A program made the translations under genes and the position numbers. Below, piece by piece: positions 1 through 7,273 of a DNA stretch of 64,000 bases; the first letter of the stretch is position 1; each line of letters begins with the position of its first letter. The notes beneath the pieces are model-generated. The model did not search any database. It saw only the letters and a program-made list of their open reading frames with translations, and was not told the DNA's origin. Origin of the DNA: Microbacterium sp. SMR1. GTDB taxonomy: Bacteria; Actinomycetota; Actinomycetes; Actinomycetales; Microbacteriaceae. Where the stretch lies: positions 987,797 through 1,051,796 of the forward strand of contig NZ_QMBN01000002.1 of the NCBI RefSeq assembly GCF_003289625.1, written 5' to 3'.

Positions 1-329
1 TATCCGACGGCGCCCGAATCGAGTGCCTCACTGACGTAGCCGTCGACGGCGAAGCTCGTCATGACGATGACGGCGATGGGGGAGCGACCGTCGTCGGGAC
101 GAGCGAGCAGGCGCGTGGCGGACAACCCGGACATCTGGGGCATCTGGATGTCCATGAGCACGACGTCGGCGCGTTCGGCCCGTGCGACGTGAACGGCGTC
201 GACGCCGTTCGAGACCTCGCCGACGACCTGGATGCCGGGAGCGCCTTCGAGCTGAAGCCGCAGCCCCCGGCGCACGGCGCGATTGTCGTCGGCGATCAGA
301 ACGCGGATGCGCTCGGCCCCACGATTCAT
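1..329 (-). CDS. NarL-type response regulator, receiver domain (C-terminus outside window)
   Basis: The first ~109 residues of a response regulator are visible, and the rest runs off the left edge. The acidic pair D14-D15 opens the receiver fold. The predicted phosphorylation site is D60 in VVLMDIQMP, and the conserved Thr follows in IVMTSF. The ATG start lies 14 bp downstream of the stop of the histidine kinase at 343-1623, so the two form a kinase-regulator pair on one transcript. A LuxR-type DNA-binding domain is expected beyond the edge but cannot be seen. The target is unknown. Confidence 0.9.
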   Translation of the reverse strand, partial: MNRGAERIRVLIADDNRAVRRGLRLQLEGAPGIQVVGEVSNGVDAVHVARAERADVVLMDIQMPQMSGLSATRLLARPDDGRSPIAVIVMTSFAVDGYVSEALDSGAVG

Positions 330-342
330 ACCGTTCTCCTTG

Positions 343-1623
343 TCAGGCGATCGGGTCGATCGGGATCGCGATCCGCACATCCCATCCGCCGGTCGGCGTC
401 GGCCCTGCGAACAGTGTGCCGCGCAACAGTTCGACGCGCTCGCGCATCCCGCGCAGGCCCCAGCCGAGATCGAGGCCCGGCACGGGCATCGAATCAGTGC
501 CGGGTGCTTGGTTGACGACCCGGGCGCGGAGCTCCTCGTCGGTCACGGTCACCGAGATGGTGACCGGCGCTCCGGGGGCGTGTTTCGCCGCGTTCGTCAG
601 TGCCTCCTGGAGAACGCGGTAGGCGGTGGTCGAGACGACGGCGGGCAGATCGGACACGGCTCCGTCGAGGTCGAATGAGACCGGCATGCCGCGTTGCGAC
701 CAGAACTCCACGAGCTCACCGGCGCGACGCAGGTCGCGGGTCGTCTCGGCGGGACCAGCTGCGTCGGCGGCGTGCAGATCGCTCAGCGCACCCGCCAGGC
801 TCGCGGCAGCGAATCGGCCCTCGTTGCGCACCTCGCCGACCAGACGGATGGCTTCGTCGGGGCGTGCCGGTGCGAGGGAGATGGCGGCGTCGGCCAGCGT
901 CACGAGCCCGGCGAGGTGCTGGCCGGCGACATCGTGCAGCTCTTGCGCGATGCGGGCGCGCTCGCGTTCACGCGCGTCGTTGACCCGCGCATCGTGTTCT
1001 TGGCGCGCGAGCTCGGCCTGCTCGCGAGCAAGGTTCACCTGACGAACCTGGGCGCCCCACCAGATCCCCAGGGCGGTCGCTCCGAGGGCCGGCGCGGTGA
1101 AGCGGAAGAACTCGTTCGCCATGAAGCTCAGGGCGGTACCGACATCGCCCGAGTAGAAAACGGCCCAGGTGAAGAGCCCGCCCATTCCGGCGACCACGAC
1201 GCCGAGCAGGCACACGACGGCCGAACCGGCCGAGACCCGGCGGGCCAGAAGGAACTGCGCGAGTGCCACGACGAGATACGTGCCGATGAGCCAGTTCGGT
1301 ATGTCGAAGGCGCCGAGGAGGAGGAGGTAGACGGCCACGGTTGCGAAGACCGCGATGCGGGGCCACCGATCGCTCAGGAGGACAGCCGAGGCTTGGGCCA
1401 CGCATGCCAGGGCGAGGATGACGCACAGCAGCGATATCGATATGTCGAAGGGCCAATCGACGGGGCCAGCCATCATCGCGGTGATCGGCGTCGCGAGCAC
1501 CTGAACGGTCGTGCTCACCGAGACGATCGCGACCAGGATCAGCGCCGCGCGACGCGTGCGGAAGAAGGTGCGCGTCGCGGATGCGTCGAGCTCAAGGCCA
1601 GGCTCTCGGGGTGGGTTCACCAC
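343..1623 (-). CDS. Sensor histidine kinase, NarL/DesK type (HisKA_3)
   Basis: The 426-residue protein has about six hydrophobic segments between residues 25 and 190, a short coiled linker (residues ~195-225), and a HisKA_3 dimerisation box with the phospho-acceptor H230 in AQELHDVAGQ. A HATPase domain follows, ending in the WGLRGMRERVELL motif typical of the family. The start is one of two adjacent GTG codons (1623 or 1620) behind a GAGAGGA ribosome site; 1620 has the better spacing. It is cotranscribed with the response regulator that runs off the left edge. There is no large extracellular domain, so sensing is probably within the membrane. The ligand is unknown. Confidence 0.92.
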   Translation of the reverse strand: MVNPPREPGLELDASATRTFFRTRRAALILVAIVSVSTTVQVLATPITAMMAGPVDWPFDISISLLCVILALACVAQASAVLLSDRWPRIAVFATVAVYLLLLGAFDIPNWLIGTYLVVALAQFLLARRVSAGSAVVCLLGVVVAGMGGLFTWAVFYSGDVGTALSFMANEFFRFTAPALGATALGIWWGAQVRQVNLAREQAELARQEHDARVNDARERERARIAQELHDVAGQHLAGLVTLADAAISLAPARPDEAIRLVGEVRNEGRFAAASLAGALSDLHAADAAGPAETTRDLRRAGELVEFWSQRGMPVSFDLDGAVSDLPAVVSTTAYRVLQEALTNAAKHAPGAPVTISVTVTDEELRARVVNQAPGTDSMPVPGLDLGWGLRGMRERVELLRGTLFAGPTPTGGWDVRIAIPIDPIA

Positions 1624-1699
1624 AGAATCCTCTCAGCCCCGCACGGAACGCTCGTGCATGCCAGGATGTGAGGTGTCAGCGCGGAAGGAAACCCTGTCG

Positions 1700-2602
1700 A
1701 TGAGCAAGCCCATCACATCTCCGGAATCGAACAAGCTGCTGCGAGCCGCGATCTGGGTCGCCATCGGTGCGCTCATCGCGGCGGCTATCGTCTGCGTCGT
1801 CTGGGTGCTGATCGGGTCGGGCACCGGAATCGTCGCCCGCGCGTTCATGACCGTGCTGCTGCTCGCCGGCTTCGCAGGCATCGCCATCCTCGAGTCGCAC
1901 CTCGCAGGTCGTCGCCCCGCGTGGTTCGCTCTGACGAGCATGGGCACCTGGGTCGTGGCGCTGCTCGTGGGCGCCGTCATGATCTGGCTTCCATCCCCGA
2001 CCGAGAGCTTCGGCTGGGGGTACGAGCGGTTCATGCGGTTCCTCCTGGTGTTGCTCATCCTGCAGCTGGCGCTGCTGCACCTGCGACTCTTCACCAAGGC
2101 CTACCTGCGCAACCCCACGACCTTCCTGTCGATCGTCACCTATGTGACGATCGCCTTCCTCGGCATCGTGGCCGTCATGCTCATCGTGCCGTTGGTCGGA
2201 GGGGAGTGGTTCGACTTCCTGCCGATCTACTGGCGGGTCGTGGTCGCACTGACGATCCTCGCCGCCGTGGGCACGGCCCTCGTGCCCCTCGTGAACGCGC
2301 TACTGATGCCTCGCGCTCCTCAACCGGCTGCCCCGGCATGGCCGACCTACGCCGATGGCCGGACGCCTCTCCCCGTCCTCGCCGACGGATCGCCCGACTG
2401 GCAGGCGTACTACACGGGGCGCCCCACCTACCCGCAGGGTTACGCTCCGGCGCAGCCGGCGCCGCAGGCCCCCGCGCCGGGGCAGCAGTCCGCCCCCGCA
2501 CAGCAGGTGGCCCCGGCGCAGCAGGCGGCCCACGCCGAGCCCGGGTACGGGGACTATCCGCCGCCTCCGCCGCTGCCCGACCAGCCCATCGCCCCGCGCT
2601 GA
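1700..2602 (+). CDS. Multi-pass membrane protein with Pro/Ala/Gln-rich cytoplasmic tail
   Basis: This is a 300-residue protein starting at the ATG at 1700 behind GGAAGGA (1682-1688); longer in-frame starts run into the divergent kinase gene and lack a ribosome site. Roughly the first 200 residues form six or seven transmembrane helices. The tail is low-complexity, rich in P, A and Q, and ends PPPPPLPDQPIAPR. The family was not recognised. It is divergent from the kinase at 343-1623 and convergent with the kinase at 2622-3812, with only 19 bp between the stops. A membrane-stress or scaffold role is possible but is only a guess. Confidence 0.75.
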   Translation: MSKPITSPESNKLLRAAIWVAIGALIAAAIVCVVWVLIGSGTGIVARAFMTVLLLAGFAGIAILESHLAGRRPAWFALTSMGTWVVALLVGAVMIWLPSPTESFGWGYERFMRFLLVLLILQLALLHLRLFTKAYLRNPTTFLSIVTYVTIAFLGIVAVMLIVPLVGGEWFDFLPIYWRVVVALTILAAVGTALVPLVNALLMPRAPQPAAPAWPTYADGRTPLPVLADGSPDWQAYYTGRPTYPQGYAPAQPAPQAPAPGQQSAPAQQVAPAQQAAHAEPGYGDYPPPPPLPDQPIAPR

Positions 2603-2621
2603 GGCTTTCCGCGGCCGCACG

Positions 2622-3812
2622 TCAGGCGATGGGGAGGGCTGCCGTCACCACCCATTCGCGCCCCTCACGCCGGGAGTCGAAACCTCCACCGAGGAGGGCC
2701 GCCCTCTCACGCATGCGGATACTGCCGTAGCCACTCGAGGGGAGCGGGGTGAGGGCTCGCCGTCGGCCGAGGGTGCTGCGAACGTGCAACCTGACGACCT
2801 CGTCGACGATGTCTACAGAGACGGAGACCGGTCCCGGGGCCGCGTGCTTCAGGATGTTCGTCACGCTCTCGCGCAGCATGCGAGCCACCGTCGTGTCGAT
2901 GATCTGAGGCAGTTCGTCAGCGCCATCCGCCACGGACATCGAATACGGGAATCCAGCTCGCATCAGATCGCGCTCGGCCTCGTGTAGCGCGACGCACAGC
3001 GACTCCGGGGTCGACGTATCGGCACGCTCGTTCTGCACGCGTGAAACGAGTCGATGCAGATCGCGTAGTGCCCGTCGTGCGGCGTCGCGGATGGTGACCT
3101 GCGATTCGTGCAGCGAGACGGTCCCGGCCTCGAGCGACATGAGCTCGGACTGCATCACGATCACCGTGAGATCCCTCGACACGACATCGTGGAGTTCGTC
3201 AGCGATGAGAAGCCGTTCCGACTGACGCACCTCCTGCTCGATGATCATCTGCCGGGCGAGTTCCTCGCGAAGGCGCTGCTCGCGGCTCCGAGCGAACCGG
3301 AGCAGGAGCCCGATCCCCCCGGAGACCGTCGCGAGCAGCAGGTAGATCACGATGGTCGACAGCTGGTCGGACGCCGCCGAGAAGACCGCTGCGGCGACGG
3401 AGACGAGGAGGAGCCCGACGTACGCGGCGAGCAGGCGGGTTCCGGCGGTGCGCGCCGCGAACCCCGTCGCCACCGCGAGCGCGAGAAGCATCTCGGTCGA
3501 GGATCCGACCAGCAGAGACAACCCCATCGACGCGGCGAGGGCGATGATCGTCGCCGGTGGGCTGATGACGAATCCCGCGAACAGCGCTGTGACGACGACC
3601 TCGAACGTGGCTTGCAGCGCGTCGTCGCCGCCCCGGGTGATGGCAAGCAGGATTCCGGTGACGACGGCCACGACCACGATGGAGAGAATCGCCCGACGTT
3701 CGATCCCTGTGAGGGCCGGCACCGACGGAATAGCGCCGCGCGATTGCCGCGTCGGCAGGAGTGCGCGTTCTGCCATGCGGTCCATCATGGTCGACCGGCC
3801 GACGTAACTCAC
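2622..3812 (-). CDS. Sensor histidine kinase, NarL/DesK type, next to the bacteriocin locus
   Basis: The 396-residue protein has about five or six hydrophobic segments (residues ~40-172), a HisKA_3 box with the likely phospho-acceptor H208 in IADELHDVVS, an N-box ESVTNILKHA, and a C-terminal ATPase lobe containing GYGSIRMRERAALL. The start is uncertain: GTG at 3812, or ATG at 3788, 3785 or 3776, none with a good ribosome site. It begins 28 bp after the stop of a 24-residue peptide gene and has no adjacent regulator of its own. The nearest unpaired response regulator is at 4954-5613. I infer, but cannot prove, that the two work together on the bacteriocin genes. Confidence 0.9.
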   Translation of the reverse strand: MSYVGRSTMMDRMAERALLPTRQSRGAIPSVPALTGIERRAILSIVVVAVVTGILLAITRGGDDALQATFEVVVTALFAGFVISPPATIIALAASMGLSLLVGSSTEMLLALAVATGFAARTAGTRLLAAYVGLLLVSVAAAVFSAASDQLSTIVIYLLLATVSGGIGLLLRFARSREQRLREELARQMIIEQEVRQSERLLIADELHDVVSRDLTVIVMQSELMSLEAGTVSLHESQVTIRDAARRALRDLHRLVSRVQNERADTSTPESLCVALHEAERDLMRAGFPYSMSVADGADELPQIIDTTVARMLRESVTNILKHAAPGPVSVSVDIVDEVVRLHVRSTLGRRRALTPLPSSGYGSIRMRERAALLGGGFDSRREGREWVVTAALPIA

Positions 3813-3840
3813 GGATGTCGGTCGGCGCCGAACGCTGGCA

Positions 3841-3915
3841 TCACTTACACAGTCCGAGCATTTCGCAGATCGTCGTCCACAGGCTGGCGGTGGGCAGGAT
3901 GGTGAAGATGCGCAT
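3841..3915 (-). CDS. 24-residue peptide with two cysteines, candidate signalling peptide
   Basis: This short frame starts at an ATG with a good ribosome site (GAAGGA, 7-base spacer). It starts MRIFTILPTASL and carries W13, C17 and C23 (spaced C-x5-C), ending in K24. It lies between the HAAS membrane protein (start of the gap at 3956) and the histidine kinase (28 bp), in the same direction as both. Coding status rests on the ribosome site, position and clean stop. It has no hydrophobic leader of normal secretion length and matches no family I know. Being directly upstream of a membrane histidine kinase, it could be an autoinducing peptide or a membrane micropeptide. Function is not established. 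Confidence 0.5.
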   Translation of the reverse strand: MRIFTILPTASLWTTICEMLGLCK

Positions 3916-3956
3916 GGGTCGTTCCTTCGTGTTGATGGGGTGGGCGGATCGAGTAG

Positions 3957-4469
3957 TCACAGAAGCGCGGCAAGCGCCAGGATCAAGCCTGCGAAGCCGA
4001 CGAAGGTCCAAGGCAGGAGCAGGAGCAGCGTGGACGCCCGGGACCATTGCGCTTCGGTGTGCAGATCGAGCTCGTCTCGGAGCGCTGCGGCGATGGCGCG
4101 CCGGGTAAGAGAGACGGACAGCATCACCAGGGCGATGAGGAGGCCGACGCCTCCGGCGATCGACCACGGCGACGCCGAGGCATCGCCGTCCATCCACCGC
4201 ACCGACGCGATCACGAAGACGATGAACGTCGCGATGGCCGCGAAGAGGGAGAGGATCGTCGTCCTCGACGGCAGATCCTCGGAGCCGGGCGCCGCGAGCG
4301 TAGCCGCATAAGCCACCGGGTCGCCGAAGGCATCCTCGGCGGCGTCGTCGTCGCCGTCTCGGAGATGCACCCGCACCGTTTCGACCTCCTCCCGAATGCG
4401 TTCGTCGGGTACGTCGCGGCGCTCGAGCTCGGTGCTGAAGAGTGAGATCCAGCGTTCGTTCGTGGTCAT
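3957..4469 (-). CDS. HAAS/DUF1700-like membrane protein
   Basis: The 170-residue protein starts at the ATG at 4469, which overlaps the stop of the PadR gene (ATGA), so the two are translationally coupled. The N-terminal ~60 residues form a soluble helical domain (ERRDVPDERIREEVETV...) like the HAAS/DUF1700 domains that accompany PadR regulators. About four transmembrane helices follow. In such pairs the PadR protein usually represses the operon and the membrane partner relays an envelope signal; that general role is assumed here. The two-cysteine peptide follows 41 bp downstream. Confidence 0.75.
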   Translation of the reverse strand: MTTNERWISLFSTELERRDVPDERIREEVETVRVHLRDGDDDAAEDAFGDPVAYAATLAAPGSEDLPSRTTILSLFAAIATFIVFVIASVRWMDGDASASPWSIAGGVGLLIALVMLSVSLTRRAIAAALRDELDLHTEAQWSRASTLLLLLPWTFVGFAGLILALAALL

Positions 4470-4840
4470 CGGCGAGTCCCTTCGAGGGTGATGAATGTGT
4501 TGACGGTGGTGACGAAGCGCTGCCACTCTTCGGACAGCCGGACGAGTTCCGCTTGACCATGAGGAGTCAATGCGAAGTACTTGCGGCCAGGGCCGCCGTC
4601 GCCTGGTCGCCATTGCGTGGTGACGAGGCCCGCGGATTCACAGCGAGCCAGCAAGGGGTACAGGGTCCCGCCCTTGACCGCCCCGAATCCAGATCGGGCG
4701 AGAGTCGCGCTGATCGCGTACCCGTACGACGCGCCGTCCTGGAGCGAACGCATCACCAGGAGGGGGAGGAGGCCCCGCATCCATTCGCTGTTCCAGGTTG
4801 AGGCGTGATGCGACGCGTTGCTGCCGTCGATTGCGTCCAT
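4466..4840 (-). CDS. PadR-family transcriptional repressor
   Basis: The 124-residue winged-helix protein contains the usual PadR segments: MRGLLPLLVMRSLQDGASYG, GTLYPLLARCESAGLV and GRKYFALTPHG. The ATG at 4840 gives a normal family length; a longer in-frame start at 4876 would run into the intergenic promoter region. It is the first gene of a leftward group (padR, HAAS protein, 24-residue peptide) and is divergent from the response regulator at 4954. The 113-bp gap between them presumably holds both promoters. PadR proteins usually bind their own promoter; no clear palindrome is visible. Confidence 0.88.
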   Translation of the reverse strand: MDAIDGSNASHHASTWNSEWMRGLLPLLVMRSLQDGASYGYAISATLARSGFGAVKGGTLYPLLARCESAGLVTTQWRPGDGGPGRKYFALTPHGQAELVRLSEEWQRFVTTVNTFITLEGTRR

Positions 4841-4953
4841 GACTAGATCGCAACACGACCTAGTCCCACGGGCCATCTACTTCTGTCCAGAGGCGTCTCG
4901 ACTTTCGTCTTGGTTGCCCCGGGCTGTCGGAGCCGTTGGTATAGCCTCCCGGT

Positions 4954-5613
4954 GTGGGGGAGATCCGAGTGGTGATCGTCGATGACGATTCGCTGGTCCG
5001 ACGCGCGCTGGGGGCCTACATCACAGCTGCGGACGGTATGCGCGTGGTCGGTGAGGCGGAAGACGGCGACGTTGCCGCCGATGTGGTGGTCCGCTCCGCG
5101 GCCGACGTCGCACTCGTGGATCTGCGCATGCCCCATGTCGGAGGTTTGGAAGCCACCATCGCGATCTTGTCGTCGAGCCCCGCCACCAAAGTGATCGGTA
5201 TCACGACGATGGCGACGGCCGAAGCGGTCATTCCGGTCCTGAGAGCAGGAGCTGCCGGTTACCTGGTGAAGGATTCGTCCCCCGACGAGATCACCGACGC
5301 TATTCGAGCCGTGCACCGCGGGACCGGAGCGCTGTCGCCGGCGGTCAGCGGCCAGCTGATCCGAGCCCTGCAGACAGCTGAAACCGGTGCATTGCGACTG
5401 CCTACCGAGTCGGAGAAACTATCGGCGCGCGAGGCCGAGATCGTGCGATATCTGGCAGCGGGCCAGTCCAACGGCGAGATCGCCCGTTCGATGCACGTAT
5501 CCGAAGGAACCGTCAAAGCCCACTTGAGCAACATCATGCTGAAGTGGAACGCCCGCGACCGGGTGCAGGTGCTCATCACGGCGGCGCGGTTCGGACTCGT
5601 CAGCTTCCGGTAG
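4954..5613 (+). CDS. NarL/LuxR-type response regulator, candidate activator of the bacteriocin operon
   Basis: The 219-residue protein has a receiver domain with acidic residues D10-D12, the phospho-acceptor D56 in VALVDLRMP, and a conserved T in GITTMA. A LuxR-type helix-turn-helix follows at about residues 150-205 (LSAREAEIVRYLAAG, VSEGTVKAHLSNIM). The GTG start follows TATAGC (4940-4945) by eight bases and has no Shine-Dalgarno sequence, so the mRNA may be nearly leaderless. No kinase is adjacent; the candidate partner is at 2622-3812. It ends 154 bp before the precursor gene on the same strand, which suggests it controls that promoter. Confidence 0.9.
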   Translation: MGEIRVVIVDDDSLVRRALGAYITAADGMRVVGEAEDGDVAADVVVRSAADVALVDLRMPHVGGLEATIAILSSSPATKVIGITTMATAEAVIPVLRAGAAGYLVKDSSPDEITDAIRAVHRGTGALSPAVSGQLIRALQTAETGALRLPTESEKLSAREAEIVRYLAAGQSNGEIARSMHVSEGTVKAHLSNIMLKWNARDRVQVLITAARFGLVSFR

Positions 5614-5623
5614 AGCGACTTCC

Positions 5624-5690
5624 TGCCGAAACTGGCCGAAAGACGACACAGGTATCGCCTTGAGGCCGACGCGCTGATGTCCGTGTCGTC
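5624..5690 (+). promoter_or_regulatory. Repeat-rich control region upstream of the bacteriocin precursor
   Basis: Two GCCGAAA direct repeats begin at 5625 and 5635, exactly one helical turn apart. An 8-bp inverted pair, GACGACAC at 5642-5649 and GTGTCGTC at 5683-5690, encloses 33 bases. This spaced symmetry suits dimeric regulator binding, and the inverted pair could also form an RNA stem. No convincing -35/-10 pair was found. The assignment to the regulator at 4954-5613 is inference from position. Confidence 0.4.
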
Positions 5691-5767
5691 ATTAGCTTCG
5701 CTGTCACATCCATCGACCAGACCCGCACCCGGCGGGCCAGGGGATGCCAGTGAAGGAGAAGCGGTAC

Positions 5768-6076
5768 ATGAGTGCAACCACGGCGGGCGTCGTCCGCGAG
5801 CAGCAATCCACCTCGATCGTGAAGCTGGCCGCCATCGGCGTGGCTCTCGCCGTTGCGATCACCGGCCTGATCGTGACGGGCTTCAGCCCCATGTGGATCG
5901 CCGGTTCGCTCGGCATCAGTGCGGCAGCCGCCACGCAGATCGTCGCCGCCATCAAGGCGGGTAAGAACGCGTTCACGATCATCGCGGCGGTCGCCGGGGC
6001 AGGCGTCGCATCCGCGTTGACCGCGACCATCGTGTGGCTCGTCTTCAACTGGGCCGTCGAGCCGGCCGTCGCCTGA
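5768..6076 (+). CDS. Circular bacteriocin precursor (circularin A/uberolysin-like)
   Basis: The 102-residue precursor starts at the ATG at 5768, nine bases after AAGGAG (5753-5758); an in-frame ATG at 5744 has no ribosome site. The first ~42 residues form a leader with a hydrophobic helix. From about W43/I44 the sequence reads IAGSLGISAAAATQIVAAI, close to the AG-LG---AAAT-IV start of circularin A. The ~60-residue remainder is Ala/Val/Ile-rich and free of cysteine, as expected for a saposin-like circular peptide, and ends at A102. Unusual points are the long leader, only two lysines (K63, K66) and one acid (E98) in the putative core, and a C-terminus in AVEPAVA rather than an aromatic residue. 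The cleavage and ligation site is inferred. The downstream genes match this class. Confidence 0.85.
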   Translation: MSATTAGVVREQQSTSIVKLAAIGVALAVAITGLIVTGFSPMWIAGSLGISAAAATQIVAAIKAGKNAFTIIAAVAGAGVASALTATIVWLVFNWAVEPAVA

Positions 6077-6088
6077 GCGACGCTCGTC

Positions 6089-6117
6089 GGGGCCGGCGGG
6101 CTGAGCGCGTCGGCCCC
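6089..6117 (+). terminator. Intercistronic hairpin after the precursor (attenuator-like)
   Basis: GGGGCCG (6089-6095) and CGGCCCC (6111-6117) form a 7-bp GC stem with a 15-base loop and no U-run. It sits in the 75-bp gap between the precursor and the next gene. It could partly terminate transcription or protect the upstream mRNA end, raising precursor yield over the transport genes. Confidence 0.45.
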
Positions 6118-6151
6118 TATCACTCCATTCCTCTCGACCGAAAGCGGACAC

Positions 6152-6661
6152 ATGTCGATCACGCCGTACGCTGCACCCGTTCGTCCCCGGACGCTCGTGC
6201 TGGCCTTCTGGCTGCTCCTGGCTTCGGCCTGCCTCACTGTCGCCTCGAGTGCTACAGCGGCTCTCGCCGTCTTCTCGCCCGATGGCGAGGCAGCGCTGCG
6301 TGCGAGCCTGCAGGCGACGCCGGGCGCGGACGTCGGTGAACTGGACACCGACACACTCGTCGCGGTCTCTCAGACGACAGCCGTGGCCATTCAGGCCTTC
6401 CTCGCTCTGGTCTCCGTCGTCATCGTGCTCTGGATCGCGTTCTCGCTCCGCGCCGGTCGCCGTTACATACGCGTCGTTCTGACGATCCTCGCCGGTCTGC
6501 AGGTGATCGCCGCTGCAGCGGCGCCGACGGCCGTCGCGCTCATCAGTCTCGTCGTCGTTCTCGCTGCCGTCGTGCTCACGTGGTTGCCCGCGTCGAGCGG
6601 ATACCTCGCAGCTCGCACGGCGGCGCGCCGTGCTGCGCCCGAAACCGTCATGGTCGGATGA
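6152..6661 (+). CDS. Four-helix membrane protein of the bacteriocin cluster
   Basis: The 169-residue protein has four predicted transmembrane helices (about residues 14-40, 78-100, 107-125 and 127-147), with a short polar stretch after the first. The family was not recognised. It is the second gene of the cluster, and its stop overlaps the start of the SpoIIM-like gene (ATGA). Circular-bacteriocin loci commonly place a small multi-helix membrane protein of unclear role next to the precursor. A role in maturation, export or self-immunity is therefore inferred from position only. Confidence 0.7.
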   Translation: MSITPYAAPVRPRTLVLAFWLLLASACLTVASSATAALAVFSPDGEAALRASLQATPGADVGELDTDTLVAVSQTTAVAIQAFLALVSVVIVLWIAFSLRAGRRYIRVVLTILAGLQVIAAAAAPTAVALISLVVVLAAVVLTWLPASSGYLAARTAARRAAPETVMVG

Positions 6662-7260
6662 CGGCGACGCTCTCTCCCCGCTCTCGCTGGATGTCGCCGC
6701 CTGACGCTCGCGTCTCGGGCCTCGTCGCGGTGCTGATCCTGGCGATCGTCGGCGGTGGAGCTCTCGGCGGAGCGCTGGCTGTCTCCGGAGCCACCGTCCC
6801 GGGAGACCCGGGCGAGCGTGCCGGGCTTTCCGGGACGGACGGGTTCGGCGAGGTGTTCCTGGCCGTCGTGACTCTGAACGCTCCCGTCGCCGCTTCGCTC
6901 GCTGCCGGGGCCGTGACCGCCGGCACCTTCACCGCGGGGTCGGGCCTGCTGCTCGGTGTCTATCTCGGGGCGACGGTGACGGCCGCAGCCAACACCGTCG
7001 GCACCGGAGCGCTGCTCGGCTCGGTCGCCGCCTACATCGGCATCGAGATGCTCGGTCTCCTGACGGCTGCGGTCGCCGGTTTCCTCCCGATCGCGACTGC
7101 GCTGGCTGGACGACGCACCCTCACAGGAAGTCCGTTCCGGCGATATACGTCCGCGCTCGCCCCCGCGGGAGTCCTCATGCTCGTCGCCCTCGGCCTCGTG
7201 GTGGTCGGGGCGTTGATCGAGGCCGCGGTCATCACCGGCGCGTTCGGCGGCGACGGATGA
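6658..7260 (+). CDS. SpoIIM/DUF95-like membrane protein, putative circular bacteriocin maturation or export factor
   Basis: The 200-residue protein starts at the ATG at 6658, overlapping the previous stop. It has about five hydrophobic segments. The stretch YIGIEMLGLLTAA and the terminal helix ALIEAAVITGAF correspond to the two Glu-containing motifs of the SpoIIM/DUF95 fold. A DUF95 protein (the As-48C type) is a regular component of circular bacteriocin clusters and is needed for production and immunity there. This supports the reading of the upstream gene as a circular peptide precursor. The exact biochemical role is unknown in the family. Confidence 0.75.
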   Translation: MTATLSPRSRWMSPPDARVSGLVAVLILAIVGGGALGGALAVSGATVPGDPGERAGLSGTDGFGEVFLAVVTLNAPVAASLAAGAVTAGTFTAGSGLLLGVYLGATVTAAANTVGTGALLGSVAAYIGIEMLGLLTAAVAGFLPIATALAGRRTLTGSPFRRYTSALAPAGVLMLVALGLVVVGALIEAAVITGAFGGDG

Positions 7261-7273
7261 GCCGGAGGGAAGC

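Noticed and set aside
3841..3915. Reading the 24-residue peptide as a lanthipeptide or thiopeptide precursor
   Set aside because: No leader of normal length and no modification enzymes (LanB/C/M, YcaO, radical SAM) nearby, although Ser/Thr and Cys are present.
5744..5770. ATG at 5744 as start of the bacteriocin precursor
   Set aside because: No ribosome site at usable distance, whereas ATG 5768 is nine bases after AAGGAG.
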